DNA of 64,000 nucleotides from contig NW_013547010.1 of assembly GCF_000711695.1 (NCBI RefSeq), positions 180,362 through 244,361 of the forward strand. Reading direction: 5' to 3'. Made by a program: the position numbers and the translations under genes. The notes below the pieces were generated by a model that was not told where the DNA came from, ran no database searches, and worked only from the letters and a program-made list of their open reading frames with translations. The stretch comes from Tilletiaria anomala UBC 951. Lineage: Eukaryota > Basidiomycota > Exobasidiomycetes > Georgefischeriales > Tilletiariaceae. Of the stretch, positions 22,085-34,548 are shown piece by piece; position 1 is the stretch's first letter; each line of letters starts with the position of its first letter.

Positions 22085-23830
22085 ACATCCCCTATCTGCG
22101 TTTTGGGAGTAAACATGGGCGTGCGCTTGACGCGCTCAAGGTTCGCCGGCTCGAGGCATATCCATACTGCATCAGTTGTGCTTCCGTGTGCGCGGTGCTC
22201 ACGAAAGAGAGGCCAGCCGGCGTATACGGGGACGGAAACGGTGAATCATTCCTCGCGATCGGCCTGACTTTGCTCCGCGCGTAACCCATCGGCATGCTGA
22301 GTGCAAGATACCCGAAAAGCGCAGCGATCGAGTAGAGGTAGGAGTTGGTCGGTGCCACAAATACGTCGGGTATTTTTGAGTGCCGCACTGATCCAATTCG
22401 TGGCGTGGAGATGTTTGCTTATCGCGAGTGCTTCCTGATACTTTGAATCTGTTGCATCGTCGGGCGCCTCTGCCTGAATGAAGAGATCCTGTGTGTTCTC
22501 CTTGCCCGGAAACTCGAGGTGCGGATGGGCGTCAGAGACCCCAATAAAGTCCTTCATGGATCGAAAGCCTGTTAGCACTTTTACGAGCTCATCGAGGTAC
22601 TTGAGCATCACCTTCTTGACCTCAGAGATGAAAATTGTTGACTCCCTGTTCTTGGCATCGAAGTCTGAATTCTCGACGGAAGGAACTGCGACGTTGACAA
22701 CGATGGGCCTTGTTTCGTTAGGACGTGTGCGGTGCGCTCGCAGAGCATGAGAACGCTGAAATAAAAGCCCTGAGAGGAACCGTTGGTGAATTTGCTGTGG
22801 AGCACGCTGACTCGTATGCCGTGGAGGCTGTCTCTTCTGAGATCCTTGGTAAAGTCTGCACTGTCGCGGCCAAAGATAGGGGTCAGCATCTCGGCTGCAC
22901 CAGAGACCGAGATGGCCAGCGCCCTGGGAGAATCCTGCGGGCTCGAGTTGGCGTGAAGCCTCGCTAACGCTCCGCGGAGACGATGAGCTTGATGCCAAGG
23001 ACACTATTCTTGTTGGAGGGACACTTGATGGGCCCGTCGGTCTCGGTGCCCAAAGCACCAGCTTCCAGACTGATGGTTGCAATGGCACCCGCACCTGCGC
23101 TTGATGAGCACGCACTTACCCCGGGATGTCACGCGCTGGTGACAAAGCCTCCACGTGGCGAACAGCCTTGCGTCAAGTTTGAACCACGGCCGGTGTGCGA
23201 CAATGCTCTATTACAAGCTTTCGGCAGTTGCTACCACCAGGAATCAGTATTCACAGTACACACAGGTCGACAATGATCCTTCGCTGAGGATAATGGCACA
23301 TGCATCGTGCAAATTAGTAACAACGGTCGAGTCCCCTGTTGGGATGTCCCTAACGAACAAGAAGGACCTGCCGGTGGAGTTCATGCCAAGGCTTATAGCC
23401 GTGACAGATTTATCCTTGACAATGGGAAGACTATGCAACTTGCCATTCGCCTTTGGATGCCCAACCTTGCGCTCTACATCTGCTTGACGGGCCTGGGCGT
23501 GAGCAGTGGTTGCGATCTCTGTCAAGGCGTCGAGTTTGGGGCCGACAAGGCTAACATCTTCAATCCGGTCAATATAACCTTTGACAAGGTCGACCGAGAA
23601 CCAATGCCACCTGTGCAAGCCATCTCGAAGTTCAAATTTTGAGCGTTGAGCAGGTCCGGGTAATGTCCCTTGGTGCTTTGCACAATCGAGGTGTATCGAG
23701 CTGTGAGGCGAGGGTAGGGCAATTGTTAGCGTTGCTGCTATTTAGTGTAGGGCACATGGATATGAGCCACGTGAAGAGGTTGCACATAGCGTGCATCGTG
23801 GCGACGTCGACAATGCTCACTGTCACGGCG
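22085..23830 (-). pseudogene. decayed fungal amidase (amidase-signature family)
   Basis: Pieces of one amidase are spread over all three reverse frames. N-terminal piece about 23250-23700: PYPRLTARYTSIVQSTKGHY, DLVKGYIDRIEDVS, GPKLDALTEIATTAHAQARQ, HSLPIVKDK, DIPTGDSTVVTNLHDA. Middle piece about 22985-23150: FVTSA, a TGA stop, then HPGV and GALGTETDGPIKCPSNKNS. C-terminal piece about 22092-22400: PDVFVAPTNSYLYSIAAL and TPAGLSFVSTAHTEAQLM. In intact enzymes the middle motif reads G-T-x-T-x-G-S-I, whose Ser is the nucleophile of the Lys-Ser-Ser triad; here it is Pro. The region around the catalytic Lys (LPIVKDK) also lacks a residue relative to the usual LPI-x-x-K-D. With frameshifts, a stop and loss of the nucleophile it cannot encode an active amidase. 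Confidence 0.82.
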
Positions 23831-25274
23831 GCCAACCTGGAGACTGGTAGGGACATGAAGTTGCTGCTTGGCAAATGCATGGCAGCAGGTAGAGAGGGTC
23901 ATCCTTCAACTCTGCGCCACGCTCATCTTGTTTGAATCAAGTGCAGCCTTCTGGCGGGTACATTAAACGCACTGACTTCGCCAACACCTAGACGGCCATT
24001 TAGGAACGACGGATAAGAGGGGTTAGAGGCCGACATGATCAGGACCTGAGGGTTGTGATTCATTCCCAGTTCGTATTGGAGCGGTGGTTCGTGAAGATGG
24101 CCGACCTCAACAAAAATGTGACAACGGTATACCTGGCTAGAACATTGCTAGAGGTCGAATGAGGCTCCTTCTCAACCGTCTCTTTGAAGTTGGGTCATGA
24201 CCAAGCGGGTGAGGTTCATCTTAGGAAATATCTAGTAGAAAAGGACAACATGGCATTGTACCGTCGGTGCCCCATCCCTGTAGTGAGAGCCGCAAAATAT
24301 AGGCCGCGTTTGATGCAGCGAGATCGTAAACAGATCTCTGACTCACTCGCCGCTCCGGTCTTCTCAGTTCTCTGTCTCGACTCTTCATGTACTCACAGGA
24401 GACGCACCCAGCAGCGCCAGCCAGTGTGAGATGCGCTAATTGCCATGTAATCAACAGTAGAGGCCATGACCATTTGATAACCAGGATTTCATCGGCCGAT
24501 TTCCGAAAGGAGAAAAGCTGCGCCCATTATTTAATTTCAACAGGCGGGGCAAACCGCTTCGCTGCGCAGCGACCTGGCAGAGCACAGTTCAATATTGGAG
24601 TCTTGCGCGATTGGCCATGAGCCGTGTGTAAGTTACAATTTCAAGTCCCAAGCGCAACTCGCAACGACAAACCAGTCACCGCGGGCAACCACGAACATGA
24701 AAGCCGCCAAACGGAAGAGGACGTCTGTTGCAATTGACGCGTTGAAAGGGGTGAGGCGAGTTGAGACCTTGATGAGGCGATGAGGGTTCAACATTCAACT
24801 TGCGCTATTTGACATATCCGTCGAAGATTGTAATGCTTTGCATGTATTGAATCTTCAGCGCTTATACAGTCGTCAGCAGGTGCTGTGTGGAGACCGCATG
24901 TGACTCATCATGTATGCAGGTGTGGCCTGCTATGTGCCTGGGATGAGGTTCTGCTCTTTCAGAATCGCTTTTGATTCTTTCTGACTCGAAATCACATCAC
25001 CATCGATGGCATCACGACCCTGTTACTCGCTCACGTCATGCTCGGTCTTTCAGACCAAGACCCCACCGCTTTTGAGGTACAGAACCTTGTCCTGCATTGA
25101 CACCTGCTCATTGGCAAAGGCCAGCGCAAAGAAGATTACAAAGAAGAGTCAGGATGCAGTAGATGCTTACATACGGTAACATACTGGCCCATAAATGTCC
25201 ATGACGCGAGAACGAAGGTGCGACGCTCTCAGGCAGTGCAGGGAGCTTCAGAAGACGTTTTGATTGGCGCGCGG
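23831..25274. other. gene-poor region, one unassigned open stretch
   Basis: No complete gene. On the minus strand about 23970-24110 a stretch of roughly 44 codons is open and looks protein-like (EVGHLHEPPLQYELG, then NPSYPSFLNGRLGVGEV) but I cannot assign it; it may be another relic. The rest shows short ORFs only. Confidence 0.4.
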
Positions 25275-26569
25275 CTAGAGCAGTAGAGCGCCCGCACCGA
25301 TAGCTGCTGCGACGACAAGTGCAGTAGCACCTAGTGAGCTCGTGCCGACTTGGCCGACAGCTCCGCTATGGTTCGAGCTGCTGGAACTAGAGCTTCCGCT
25401 GCCGCTGCTGGGATTCGTACTCGAAGCGCTGGTAGTCATGCTGCTCATCGTCGTACTCGTTGTCATGCCCGGCAGCATGACTTTGTTCATGGGGGAAGCG
25501 ATGTTCTGGCAGTTGGATGACGCGGGCGGGTCGTGTGCCGGAGGAGCACATGCTGCACCGCAGTCACCTTGATACCACGTAGAAGTGCCGTACACGCCAG
25601 GTGGGTCGCCGTTGTCACCTTCGCAGTTGTCAAAGGCACCCACAGTGTAATTTGATGGCATGACCCAGCCGCATCCCATCTTGTCTGAGGGTGGAAGTCG
25701 TACGAATCAAACGTTAGAGCGGACGACAAGGAGAAGTGCACAGAGAAGTACTGACCGTAGATATGCTGGCAGAGCGCTGAGTCGTAAGCATCGTTGTTGA
25801 CACACGCCCGGAAACAAGCCTGGCTGTAGGAGATGAACTGCATCCACTGATGCATTTGTTTTGGATTCCCATGCGAGTCATTCCCAAAGGCCCTCGAGTA
25901 GACGAGTGTTCCTTCGGGGTTGCCGTTACCATCGTCTCCGTGCGGATCAAGCTCGCCACCCTCGTCACCTGGAGCAATATTGATCTTTGTAAAATCACCG
26001 TTCGCCACTACCTGAACGTAATTCGGCGTTTTCACAAAGTGCACGGAGGTGAGAGTGCCATCGGGGATGAGCCGTGTGCCGTAGCCAGGCTGTCCATTGC
26101 AAAAAAAAGTGGAAATGCGCGAGGAAAAGGCGTCAATTCATCGTTGTAGGCTGAGATGCGGTGAAAGCGCAGGGAAACACACCTGGGTGCAGTAAGCCAC
26201 GGTGAAGCGCTCCGTGTTGGCAATCGTGTTGTTCATCGGTGGCGCATAGAGGCAGAAGTCTTCGGCCGAGTTGATGGCGACTGTATCGCATACAAATCAT
26301 GCGTTTCGCTCAGAGCACGTCAAGATAGACGGAGCTCTAGAGCATATGCAACACTCACGAGTATTGCACATGCCAGTTTGATTGTACGACCCATACCGCT
26401 GAATACAGTTGTTGAACCCGATTTGTCCATTCTGCCACGGCTGTGAGGGTGTCTGCCATGAGTAAGCAGCGTCTGCGCCATCCGCATGCACAAAAGCTGG
26501 TAGAGTGGTAGCTGCAAAAACGAGGCTCGCTGCCGCCGCCACGGTCGTGCGCCTTTTGGAAAACGACAT
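25275..26569 (-). CDS. GPI-anchored 'macrofage activating glycoprotein'-like cell-surface protein
   Basis: Secreted basidiomycete surface glycoprotein family, function unproven. Exons are 26359-26569, 26183-26280, 25756-26089 and 25275-25684; 350 residues. It begins with a signal peptide (basic SFSKRRTT, then a hydrophobic Ala/Val-rich core to about residue 29). Family landmarks are NNCIQRYGSYNQTGMCNT, NSAEDFCLYAPP, YGTRLIPDGTLTSVHFVKTP, GDEGGELDPHGDDGNGNPEG, CFRACVNNDAYDSALCQHIY and DKMGCGWVMPSNYTVGAFDN, with many Cys. The C-terminus is a Ser/Thr-rich linker, then NHSGAVGQ and a hydrophobic tail ending AAAIGAGALLL with no cytoplasmic residues, as expected for a GPI signal. Splice phases agree throughout. 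The name is the family's database label and does not establish a role. Confidence 0.88.
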
Positions 26570-28634
26570 CTTCGAACTGTTCTATGCGTTGACAGAAACA
26601 ATGCGATGCGTCTGTTGAAAGTTGTTCAGAAGGAGGTTAAGGGGTCCAGGTAAGGGACGCGGAGCAGCTTTGCAGAGCTGAGAAGAAGGCTCGAGGTCAG
26701 CGATCAGCACTCAGCGGCGGTTAGAAATGCGTGTAGGATGGACAAGTGAGATATATATACATGGAGTTGAGGCCACTTTGTCTCGGCCAGACTGCCAGCT
26801 GACAGCCCGCATTGCTCCCTGTCGGGAAGGGCTCCGTTTAGTTCCTACCATGTGGCATCTCGGGTGGGTCACTTGACTACTATTCTTTGTAGCCACTGCA
26901 GGCGACCTTGTGATTTTCGCGGCTTCGCCTATTTTCGCTTCGGATCTCAAGCGCTCCGACTTTATGACCAAAAAGGAGCCTCGCTTCTGATCATAAAATG
27001 TCGGCATGTGAATTGAGAGAAACTTACGCCCCGTGTCCAGAAATGGGCAACGCAAGAGGAAAGAAGGACATCTGACGAAAATCTATTTCACATAGAAAAG
27101 AAAGAAATCATCTCTCCGGTTCAAGATTCGAAAGGTCAACCGGCCAGTTGCCTGGCAACGGTAGTGCAACGGCTGAGGGGCCAGCCGCCGGTCTTATAAG
27201 AACCAAGGGGAAGAGCAGAGCCTCTCTGTCATAGTGCCCAACAAGCCAGGTGATGTTAGGTTTGCAGGCTGCAGCACGCAGAGTGCACCAAAAGTGTATG
27301 ACGGCAAATCGCTTCATTTGCGTGGCGTCTGTGCCTGTATGGTATTACCATTTTCATGTGAGATGCCTTCCGACGGGAGCGCAGCAGAATGCAGCACGCT
27401 GACGCTGCCGACCAGTGCTGAAACCCACAGAGCCGTGGACGGCACTCGCATGCCGGAACAGACAGCGCTCTGGAGTCCGGCTTGCCTCTACTGCCATGCT
27501 ATGGAAACGTCTGGTCTGCTCTGGAGCCTCGCACCCTGCGGCTCCAACGCGTAGTTATCACAGGTGTAGTTCGATGGTGGCATTTCTTTCCCCCTCTTTA
27601 TCCCTGATTTGGAGCGCCGACTGCCGACGCAACCTGTCGAAATGGTCGTTCACCAGTCTCGATCGCAAGTCGGAAGCAGCAACTGTGTCGTGATAAACCA
27701 GTGAACTGCACGCGACAGACGGGAATCTTTGGAGGACAGGACGCATGATAAATGTTCCATCCAGCCTTCCAGGATATTAAGGGCACTGTTCCCTGCAGAC
27801 GTATTATGTGCAATACGCAGATTTCACAGTACGGACTGCGCAGTGCAGAGTGCAGACATAGCATCTGCCCGGTCACGACACGAACTCATCATATGAACGA
27901 ACAGGTCTGGAATATCGGGTCATGACAAGCGCCAACAGTGCGAGTCAGACAGCTTCCCGGCGCTTTTGCCGGCGGCCGCGGTGACAGGATCACGGGACAG
28001 CGACGTTCGGCGGTGATTGGCAAGTCATCCATATTGCATGGGCACTTGGCTGCAGCTTGTGAGGCGCGGGGGGCACACAACATCGTGCACAGCAGATAAT
28101 AAATGAGCCTACGAGAACAAAAGGCACGACCACAGATCCCCGTCCTGGGATCCGTCTTCTATTCGCCTGTTCGCCATTACTATGTAGTCTGTACCCAATA
28201 CCACATCGCTTTAACACTCATTGCGCATCACTCGTCACGTTCGTCAGCACCCGACACAACGCGACTGTCACTCGCTATTTGCCATGGACGCGCACCAGAC
28301 GGTCCTAAACACTTCCCATCATCGCAAATAGGCACCGCTCTGCACCTAGACCCGAGATCGCCAGAGCCGCGGAGGAGGGTGTTCGATAATGGTTACGAGT
28401 TGCGACATTGCGTCTACGTGAATAGAGTGTCTCTGTGAGCGTACTACGAATTCTAAGCAGTCACGATGATGGTCTACAAAACAAATTGATACAGAGGGAA
28501 TAGTCTTGGGTCTGTGTCTGCTGCTGCTGCGACTGCGCCTGGTACAGCATAATGTCCATGGTTCTGAGCCCGATCTCTAAGTAGTCCCCGCAAGTGAATC
28601 GGCGCGGGCACACCGCTTGCCGTATTCAAGCGTC
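26570..28634. other. about 2-kb gene-poor region
   Basis: No conserved coding sequence on either strand. ORFs such as 28103-28438 (+) and 27598-27876 (-) show no domain, no splice partners and biased random-like composition. A TATATATA-like tract lies near 26752-26760 upstream of the glycoprotein gene. Confidence 0.4.
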
Positions 28635-29636
28635 TTAAGTCCCGACATCGAGGAACTTATCTGCCTTTTGCTCACTTGCGCTAGCCTTGAACGCGACAAT
28701 CCCAATGATGATGCCGCAGGCAAAAAAGCACATCGAGATGATAAACCAGATGACGCCCCAACATTGCGGCGCACCACCGACAAGCTTGCTGAACGCCGTC
28801 GCATCTGATTCGTTCACCTTGCGGAAAACTAGATCGTCCAGAATATCCCACAGAGAATAGAGCGAGTTCATGACACCCTGCAAAACAGGCGTACGGTGAG
28901 CTCCAACCGGGAAGGGTCGAGAGTGAACAGCAATGCTCACAATAAATAAGATCAGGTAACGCAAGGCTACGGAGTCTGCGATGAACCAAAATGCGACAAT
29001 CACTGCAAGAGAATTTTGTAATGCCAGGATGAGCTCATGATCCACCTGCTTTCCAGGGCGGGACTCACAGCCTGCCATGCCGATGATGAGAACCCATGTG
29101 AGCCAGTCCCTCCGTGCCCACCAGAGGGTGAGGAGGAAAAAGACGCCGACGACGATCGATGCAATCTTGCTCGCTCGCTCATCAAAACCACAGGCGATTA
29201 GCGCTGCTCCAATCAATGAAGAGCCGAGGTAGCCGGCCGGTAAAGAGAGATGCGGGATGCCTCCACGCATGCGAGTCACGCCGCCCTCATTTGGCTCTGT
29301 CAAACAATGCGTGCCCAGATCAGCAGCAGCTCTTCATAGTCACGGCAGGATCTCTGCCAGCTCACCCAGTGTGATGCTCTCAATTCTTGCGCCAGTGCAT
29401 AGCCCAACGATGGCATGGCTTGCCTCATGAAAGCCGACGGTCAGTAGCTTGAAAGGGTAGATGATATAGTTGAGAATGGGAAAGCTCCAGAGGATGACGA
29501 TAACTACCGCATAGACACACGCGACGATGATGGTCGTCCGCTGTGTCGCATTGACTTGCAGGGCAGTATTAGATGCACGCTTGGAGAGAAGGCCGGTATA
29601 CTCCTCCACTGATGAGGAGGACAGGAGTGCCGGCAT
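28635..29636 (-). CDS. M50B-like membrane protein (putative zinc metallopeptidase fold)
   Basis: Multi-pass membrane protein of the fungal/plant peptidase M50B-like family; activity is unproven. Exons are 29366-29636, 29069-29296, 28941-29002 and 28635-28877; 267 residues. The first membrane span (about residues 34-55) is followed by the zinc-binding HExxH motif GFHEASHAIVGLCTGARI. The junction of exons 1 and 2 gives ESITLEPNEGGVTRMRGG, typical of the family, then LPAGYLGSSLIGAALIACGF and further spans. Intron 2 (29003-29068, 66 nt) has no in-frame stop, so a retained form would add 22 residues. The C-terminus is a short polar tail. Confidence 0.87.
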
Positions 29637-30714
29637 GGTGCCAAAGGTGGTGCGCAGGTTGCCTCGGAGCTGAACACGCTGTCGACCCTACCAGTTGTTC
29701 CGCCGGAGCAGGTGCAACTTCTGGCCCTTGTACGAACAAGCTGGCCTCGAGGAGAGAAAGGTTCAGGAAGAATTGTCGCTTGCCCAGTTTTGCACTAATG
29801 TGGAGAACAAAAGACGGAGGAGGCAAAAACCAGCTTTGCCAACAAGAGTTGGTTGCACTCGATTATATGGACTGATGAAACAGAGAGTAAGAACCAACAC
29901 AGCCTCGGCACCGTCCTGCCACCTGGCGCGCTTGGCGCATCGCTGAACCTGCCGAAGGGGTGAGTAACAGTTATTACGTAATCACGTTTCCAATGTTGTG
30001 GCAGCAAACCAATTGGCCTTTGGCTTGTGGGTGTCTCAAAAGAATACTGTATCCTTTTGGCTCTGAGATTGCGAGAGATTAAAAGCTTGGTTCTCCGAAG
30101 TGGGAAAGCACATGGGCGAACGGTTGCTTCGGTCTATATGTCCATGACAATGACAATGGGTGAGACAGTGGAGAGTCGTCGCTTGTGCGAAGCGAGGAAT
30201 GACGCGAGCAAGGAGCGAGAACCAGAAGTAGCGAGCGCGGAGTCGAGGCGAGTTCCTGCGCGCAAGGACAACTCGGAGTCGTCCTTTGTATTTGTGCGCG
30301 GTGAAGGTGTGGAAATAGTCTTGGTGTGTGAGATCGTGGTTTTGTTGTGTAGTGGCGGGTCCGACAAGGATGAAGTCAGTAGGGTGCGCAATGATCTTTT
30401 GTAATATTTAGTCGCGCAAGAGTTGTCATTTTGAGTTCCGTTCCGACATCCAACTTTTGGATGTATTCTCGACTCTCATCATTTGCTTGTTATCCCGTTT
30501 GTAAGGTATTGGCTGCACGCAACGATGGACCAACAGCGAAAAGGAACAGTCTGAAAGTAGGCCCGAAGCGATTGAAGGCTCATGGCATCCAGCTGAGCGA
30601 GCGAGCATGCGATGACCAAGCACTTCTTCTGTATTGAGGCATCTCACGGAGTATTACGAGATTAATCGAGGCAAGCCTTTACGACAATCGACATAAACAC
30701 ATCAGGTCGTCGCC
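29637..30714. other. intergenic, divergent promoter region
   Basis: About 1.1 kb between the 5' ends of the M50B-like gene (-) and RPP1 (+). No conserved ORF seen. Confidence 0.45.
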
Positions 30715-32504
30715 ATGTACTACGACCTAAACATCACATGGCCTCTGTCCGCAATGGACGCTTCTAAGAAGCGTAACACGTCGAAAGAGCACACAGATGA
30801 GGCCAAGGCACTTGCCAGCTACGTCAACGCTTTGGCCGTCATCGCCGGTGCTCCCGATATAGATCCCGAGAAGGCCCAACAGCAGCGGCGGCCAGGAAAA
30901 GAGCAGAAGGGTAAAAACAGAACAAATGGGCAGTCAAATGACGGAGCAGGCCTAGGGTCAGGTAATGCAGATCCAAGGCATTCTAAGCCGGCTTCGCGGC
31001 CGTCATTGAAGCCCTTTGACCCCATGACTGGTCTCGTCACCTACGACCGAGAGCGCATGCTGGCCGTGACGACGGATGCCGCCGAGCGTGAGTCACTTCT
31101 AAGGCTTGTCGCCTAATCCGATCACGATCGTAGTGTCTGACTTAATACCTATGCGCGCATGCGAATAAGCAGTTGGTTATCATTTTGTTGCGTACAATCA
31201 CATCGTTCATGGGCGGTTCGACAGTCAAGCGCACCAAAATCCATTCTACGATTCGCGCACTAAGGAAACCCATCCTCCCTTCCCTCTACTAGATCCGCGC
31301 ACCAGGGCTGCGGAGCAAAAGCGCCGGCGAAAGAATGCAGCTGCAGCGCCTCAAAATGCTGCCAACGCAGCTGAGAAGGGGACGGACAAGGCCACAGTTG
31401 CCGATGACGCAAAGAAAGAGTGGGACGGTGTAGATGTCACGCAGTACAGCCGTTGCACCATCGTCTTGGATGAGACAAGCTTTGGCAAGCAAGGCCATGG
31501 CCTTGTGAGTAGCAAGAGGCTTTTTACTGGGCAACTATAGACCTTTTACTGAAACGGGGGGACTTGATTCTGGCACTCTACGCAGACATCAGCGTCGACG
31601 AACGCACTGTTGACATACGATCTGCTTGCGGTGTGCCCGCTGACCGAGGCGGCATTCTCGGCGGCTTGCCTATCGCTTTCAGAGCTAAAGCAGAACAGCG
31701 TCGACATAATCAGTTTTGACCTCGCCGCATCCCCGCGTTTGCCTTTCATGCTTAAACGCAGCGCGATCGGCGCTGCCTTACAGAACGGAGCAGTGTTCGA
31801 AGTATGCTACGGCGCTGCGGTCAGCACAGAAGACGTCTACGCCTCATGGCGACGCACGCGTAATGGCGGAGGCGGCAGCTGGGAGCAGGACGCAGAGTCT
31901 AGGTCGCGAGCGAGGCGCAATCTGATTGCCGGCACGCGCGAGCTGCTGCGCGTCACCAATGGGAAAGGCGTCGTCTTTAGCAGCGGCGTAGCAGATATAT
32001 TGGGCCTCCGCGGACCCGTTGACATTGTTAACTTGTGAGTGTAAGGATGCGATGGCCTCGAAGGCTTTGGAACAAGACCATCGTCATTGCACAACGCGCT
32101 TACGCCGCCTTGCCTCCCTTTCAAACCTTCGCAGAGCGACAGCTCTATTCGGCATGAACCAGGCGGCTGCGCAAGACGCACTCTCCAAGACGTGTCGTTC
32201 GCTGCTGAAGCGTGCAGAGACGCGCAAGACGTGGCGAGGCATTGTCGGCCTACCGAAGCTGCGACTCGTCCAGCCACCGCCGTGCACGACTGGCGGTGGA
32301 AACCGAGGCCAGGCGCCTGACCCGCTGAAGGACATGGGCGTCGACGAATCTGGAGTTAACAGCTCCGCAGTGCAGGCATCGGTTTCGTCAAAGAAAAAGA
32401 GGGGCCGAGAGGAAGAAGAAGAGGAGGAGAAGGCTAACCCGACCGAATGGAGAGCCAGCAAGAAAGTGCTGAATGTACCAAAGGATGCGGTCAATGGGTC
32501 ATGA
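30715..32504 (+). CDS. RPP1: RNase P/MRP subunit Rpp1 (Rpp30)
   Basis: Protein subunit of nuclear RNase P (tRNA 5' maturation) and RNase MRP (pre-rRNA cleavage); TIM-barrel-like. Exons are 30715-31087, 31173-31504, 31586-32034 and 32135-32504; 507 residues. It starts with the family hallmark MYYDLNI. Other landmarks are LGYHFVAYNHIVHGRF at the start of exon 2, TYDLLAVCPLTEAAFSAAC, DIISFDLAASPRLPFMLKRS, GAVFEVCYG, TRELLRVTNGKGVVFSSG and the C-terminal FGMNQAAAQDALSKTCRSLL. Compared with yeast Rpp1 (about 290 residues) it has a low-complexity insertion in exon 1 (residues 40-110), another in exon 2, and a charged tail rich in Glu (REEEEEEEKA). Confidence 0.93.
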
Positions 32505-32988
32505 CACCTCGGCTCAGTATTTGCTTTCCCACGGCCCGGTGCCTGCGCTATGGCGGCTCGCGAGTGTGAATAGCGTAGCGTATGAGTTACATTGCACCTC
32601 TGATCCCATTTTCCCTAGCGAGAGAGAGCGCTCGGAAAAAGACAGCCTGGCGTAGATGATGTGAGAGAGACGAGCCGGCACGATTGAGATGGATGAGGTG
32701 AATGGATGGGATAGCGAAGTGGTCATTCGTGGCGCGGGCGCATGTACATATATAGTTGAAATCACGCTGCGTTGTAGTGCCTGTTGAGTCTGTGTACCGC
32801 GCGCGCAGCGCTACCTCCAAGAACACTATTGTGCGAGGGATTCATTGATCCTGACACCCTCATGAAGCCAGACCTTTAGGCTTGCTTGCATCCAGCAGAA
32901 GTGTTTCCTTCTGGCCCTTTGAACGAACCCCCCTCCCCTGCTGGAGAGACCGAGCACTCTTGGACATCACGGAGGGAAAAAGGAAAAG
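32505..32988. other. intergenic, promoter side of CDC10
   Basis: 484 bp between RPP1 and the septin gene, both on the plus strand. No gene seen. Confidence 0.45.
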
Positions 32989-34327
32989 ATGGCGGCCGCA
33001 GTAGAGGAACACACGCCGCTCCAGTCGTATGTCGGCTTCGACTCGATCACTAAGCAGATCGAGTCCAAGCTGCTCAAGAGGGGCTTCCAGTTCAACGTCA
33101 TGGTCGTTGGCCAGACCGGGCTCGGCAAGTCGACGTTGATCAACACACTCTTTGCCAGCCACCTGATCGACTCTAAGGGTCGTCTCGAGGCGTACGAGAG
33201 CCCTCGCAGCACCACTGAGATCCATCCCATCAGCCATTGTGAGTGCCAGCAACGTCGCATGCTCGGAAAAGTACCTTGTCTTTGCTGACAATGTCGTAAC
33301 CACCACACAGTGATCGTCGAGAATGGCGTCAAGCTCCGCTTAAACATTGTCGACACACCAGGCTATGGCGACCAGGTTAACAACGAGAACTGGTAAGCGC
33401 CTCATCACCCACTTGGATATCGAGATGACACGCGCAAGAGCTGACTTTCCCTACGTTGCTTGCGGCAGCTGGGACCCGATCATCAAATACATCAAGGACC
33501 AGCACAGCGCCTACCTCCGAAAGGAGCTCACTGCTATGCGTGAGAGGTACATTACCGATACCCGCATCCACTGCTGCCTCTTCTTTATCAACCCGTGAGT
33601 CCCATGCATGCATTACAGTGGCGTGGAAGCCGGAGTCGGCATCTGACACGCGCTCTTTTCGCGCTTCGATGATCTCAGAACTGGCCACGGGCTTCGACCG
33701 ATCGACACGTTGGTCATGAAGAAGCTCTCCGACGTCGTCAATGTCGTGCCCATCATTGCTAAGTCGGACAGTTTGACATTGGAGGAGCGGGATCTCTTCA
33801 AGGAGCGGGTGTGTACAGCCATGGCGGTGTCTGTCCGTTTTGCTATCTATCAAGACTCATCTTTCCTCAACTCTCTTGTGCGCTCAGATCCGTGCCGAGA
33901 TGCAGTACAACAATATTCGCCTCTACCCCTTTGACAGCGAGGAACACGAGGAGGAGGAGCGCGAGCTGAACGACCGCATCCGCTCGCTCATCCCGCTGGC
34001 TGTCATTGGCTCGGAGCGCAGTGTCGTCATCGATGGTAAGGCCGTGCGCGGGCGCAAGAGCCGCTACGGCATCGTCAATGTCGAGAACGAGAGCCACTGC
34101 GAGTTTGTCTACCTTCGCAATTTCCTCACGAGGTGAGTCATCCGCCACGAAAGGCCATGCCGCATCCCTCATTGCTGATTTTTTTCTCGCCTTCCACTAG
34201 GACCCACCTGCAAGACCTCATCGAGACAACCGCGCAGATCCACTACGAAGCGTTCCGGTCCAAGCAGCTGCTCGCGCTCAAAGAGTCGAGCACAAAGCAG
34301 CAACAGCAGGCGCAAGGCCACGCTTGA
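32989..34327 (+). CDS. CDC10: septin, Cdc10 class
   Basis: GTP-binding cytoskeletal protein that assembles into filaments at the bud neck or septum. Six exons: 32989-33238, 33311-33392, 33469-33594, 33679-33808, 33888-34132, 34201-34327; 319 residues with consistent phases. A basic stretch (LLKRGFQFN) precedes the P-loop GQTGLGKST at residues 41-49. G3 is DTPGYGDQVNNENCW, G4 is IIAKSDSLT, and the septin unique element ends YLRNFLTRTHLQDLIETTAQ. It is short and lacks the C-terminal coiled coil of Cdc3/Cdc11/Cdc12, ending in a Gln-rich tail, which together with the sequence points to the Cdc10/Spn2 class. It converges on the YeeE-type transporter gene. Confidence 0.95.
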
Positions 34328-34548
34328 GCTCCGATCCCTGATCAACTCGGCGCCCGTGCGCATCGATTAGCTTGTTTCCATTCGCTTGGGCGCGAATGCG
34401 CCCAACTCAAAGCGTAGCTATGCGCGATTGCATGGAAGTATGTGTGTAAGGAGTTGGAATGAATTGCGATTCCGGATATACAATAAGCAACAGGAGTAGT
34501 TCCGATCAGCATGCTTTCCTTCTCAATGCGTTCCGTGTGAGACGTTCG

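Noticed and set aside
23970-24110. Open 44-codon reverse stretch with protein-like sequence
   Set aside because: No assignment, no adjoining conserved exons; mentioned only as a possible relic within the gap.
28103-28438. 111-codon forward ORF in the gap before the M50B-like gene
   Set aside because: No domain, no conserved pattern, no convincing splice sites; likely chance.
30027-30404. 125-codon forward ORF upstream of RPP1
   Set aside because: No recognisable domain and repetitive MSMTMTM-type sequence; treated as intergenic.
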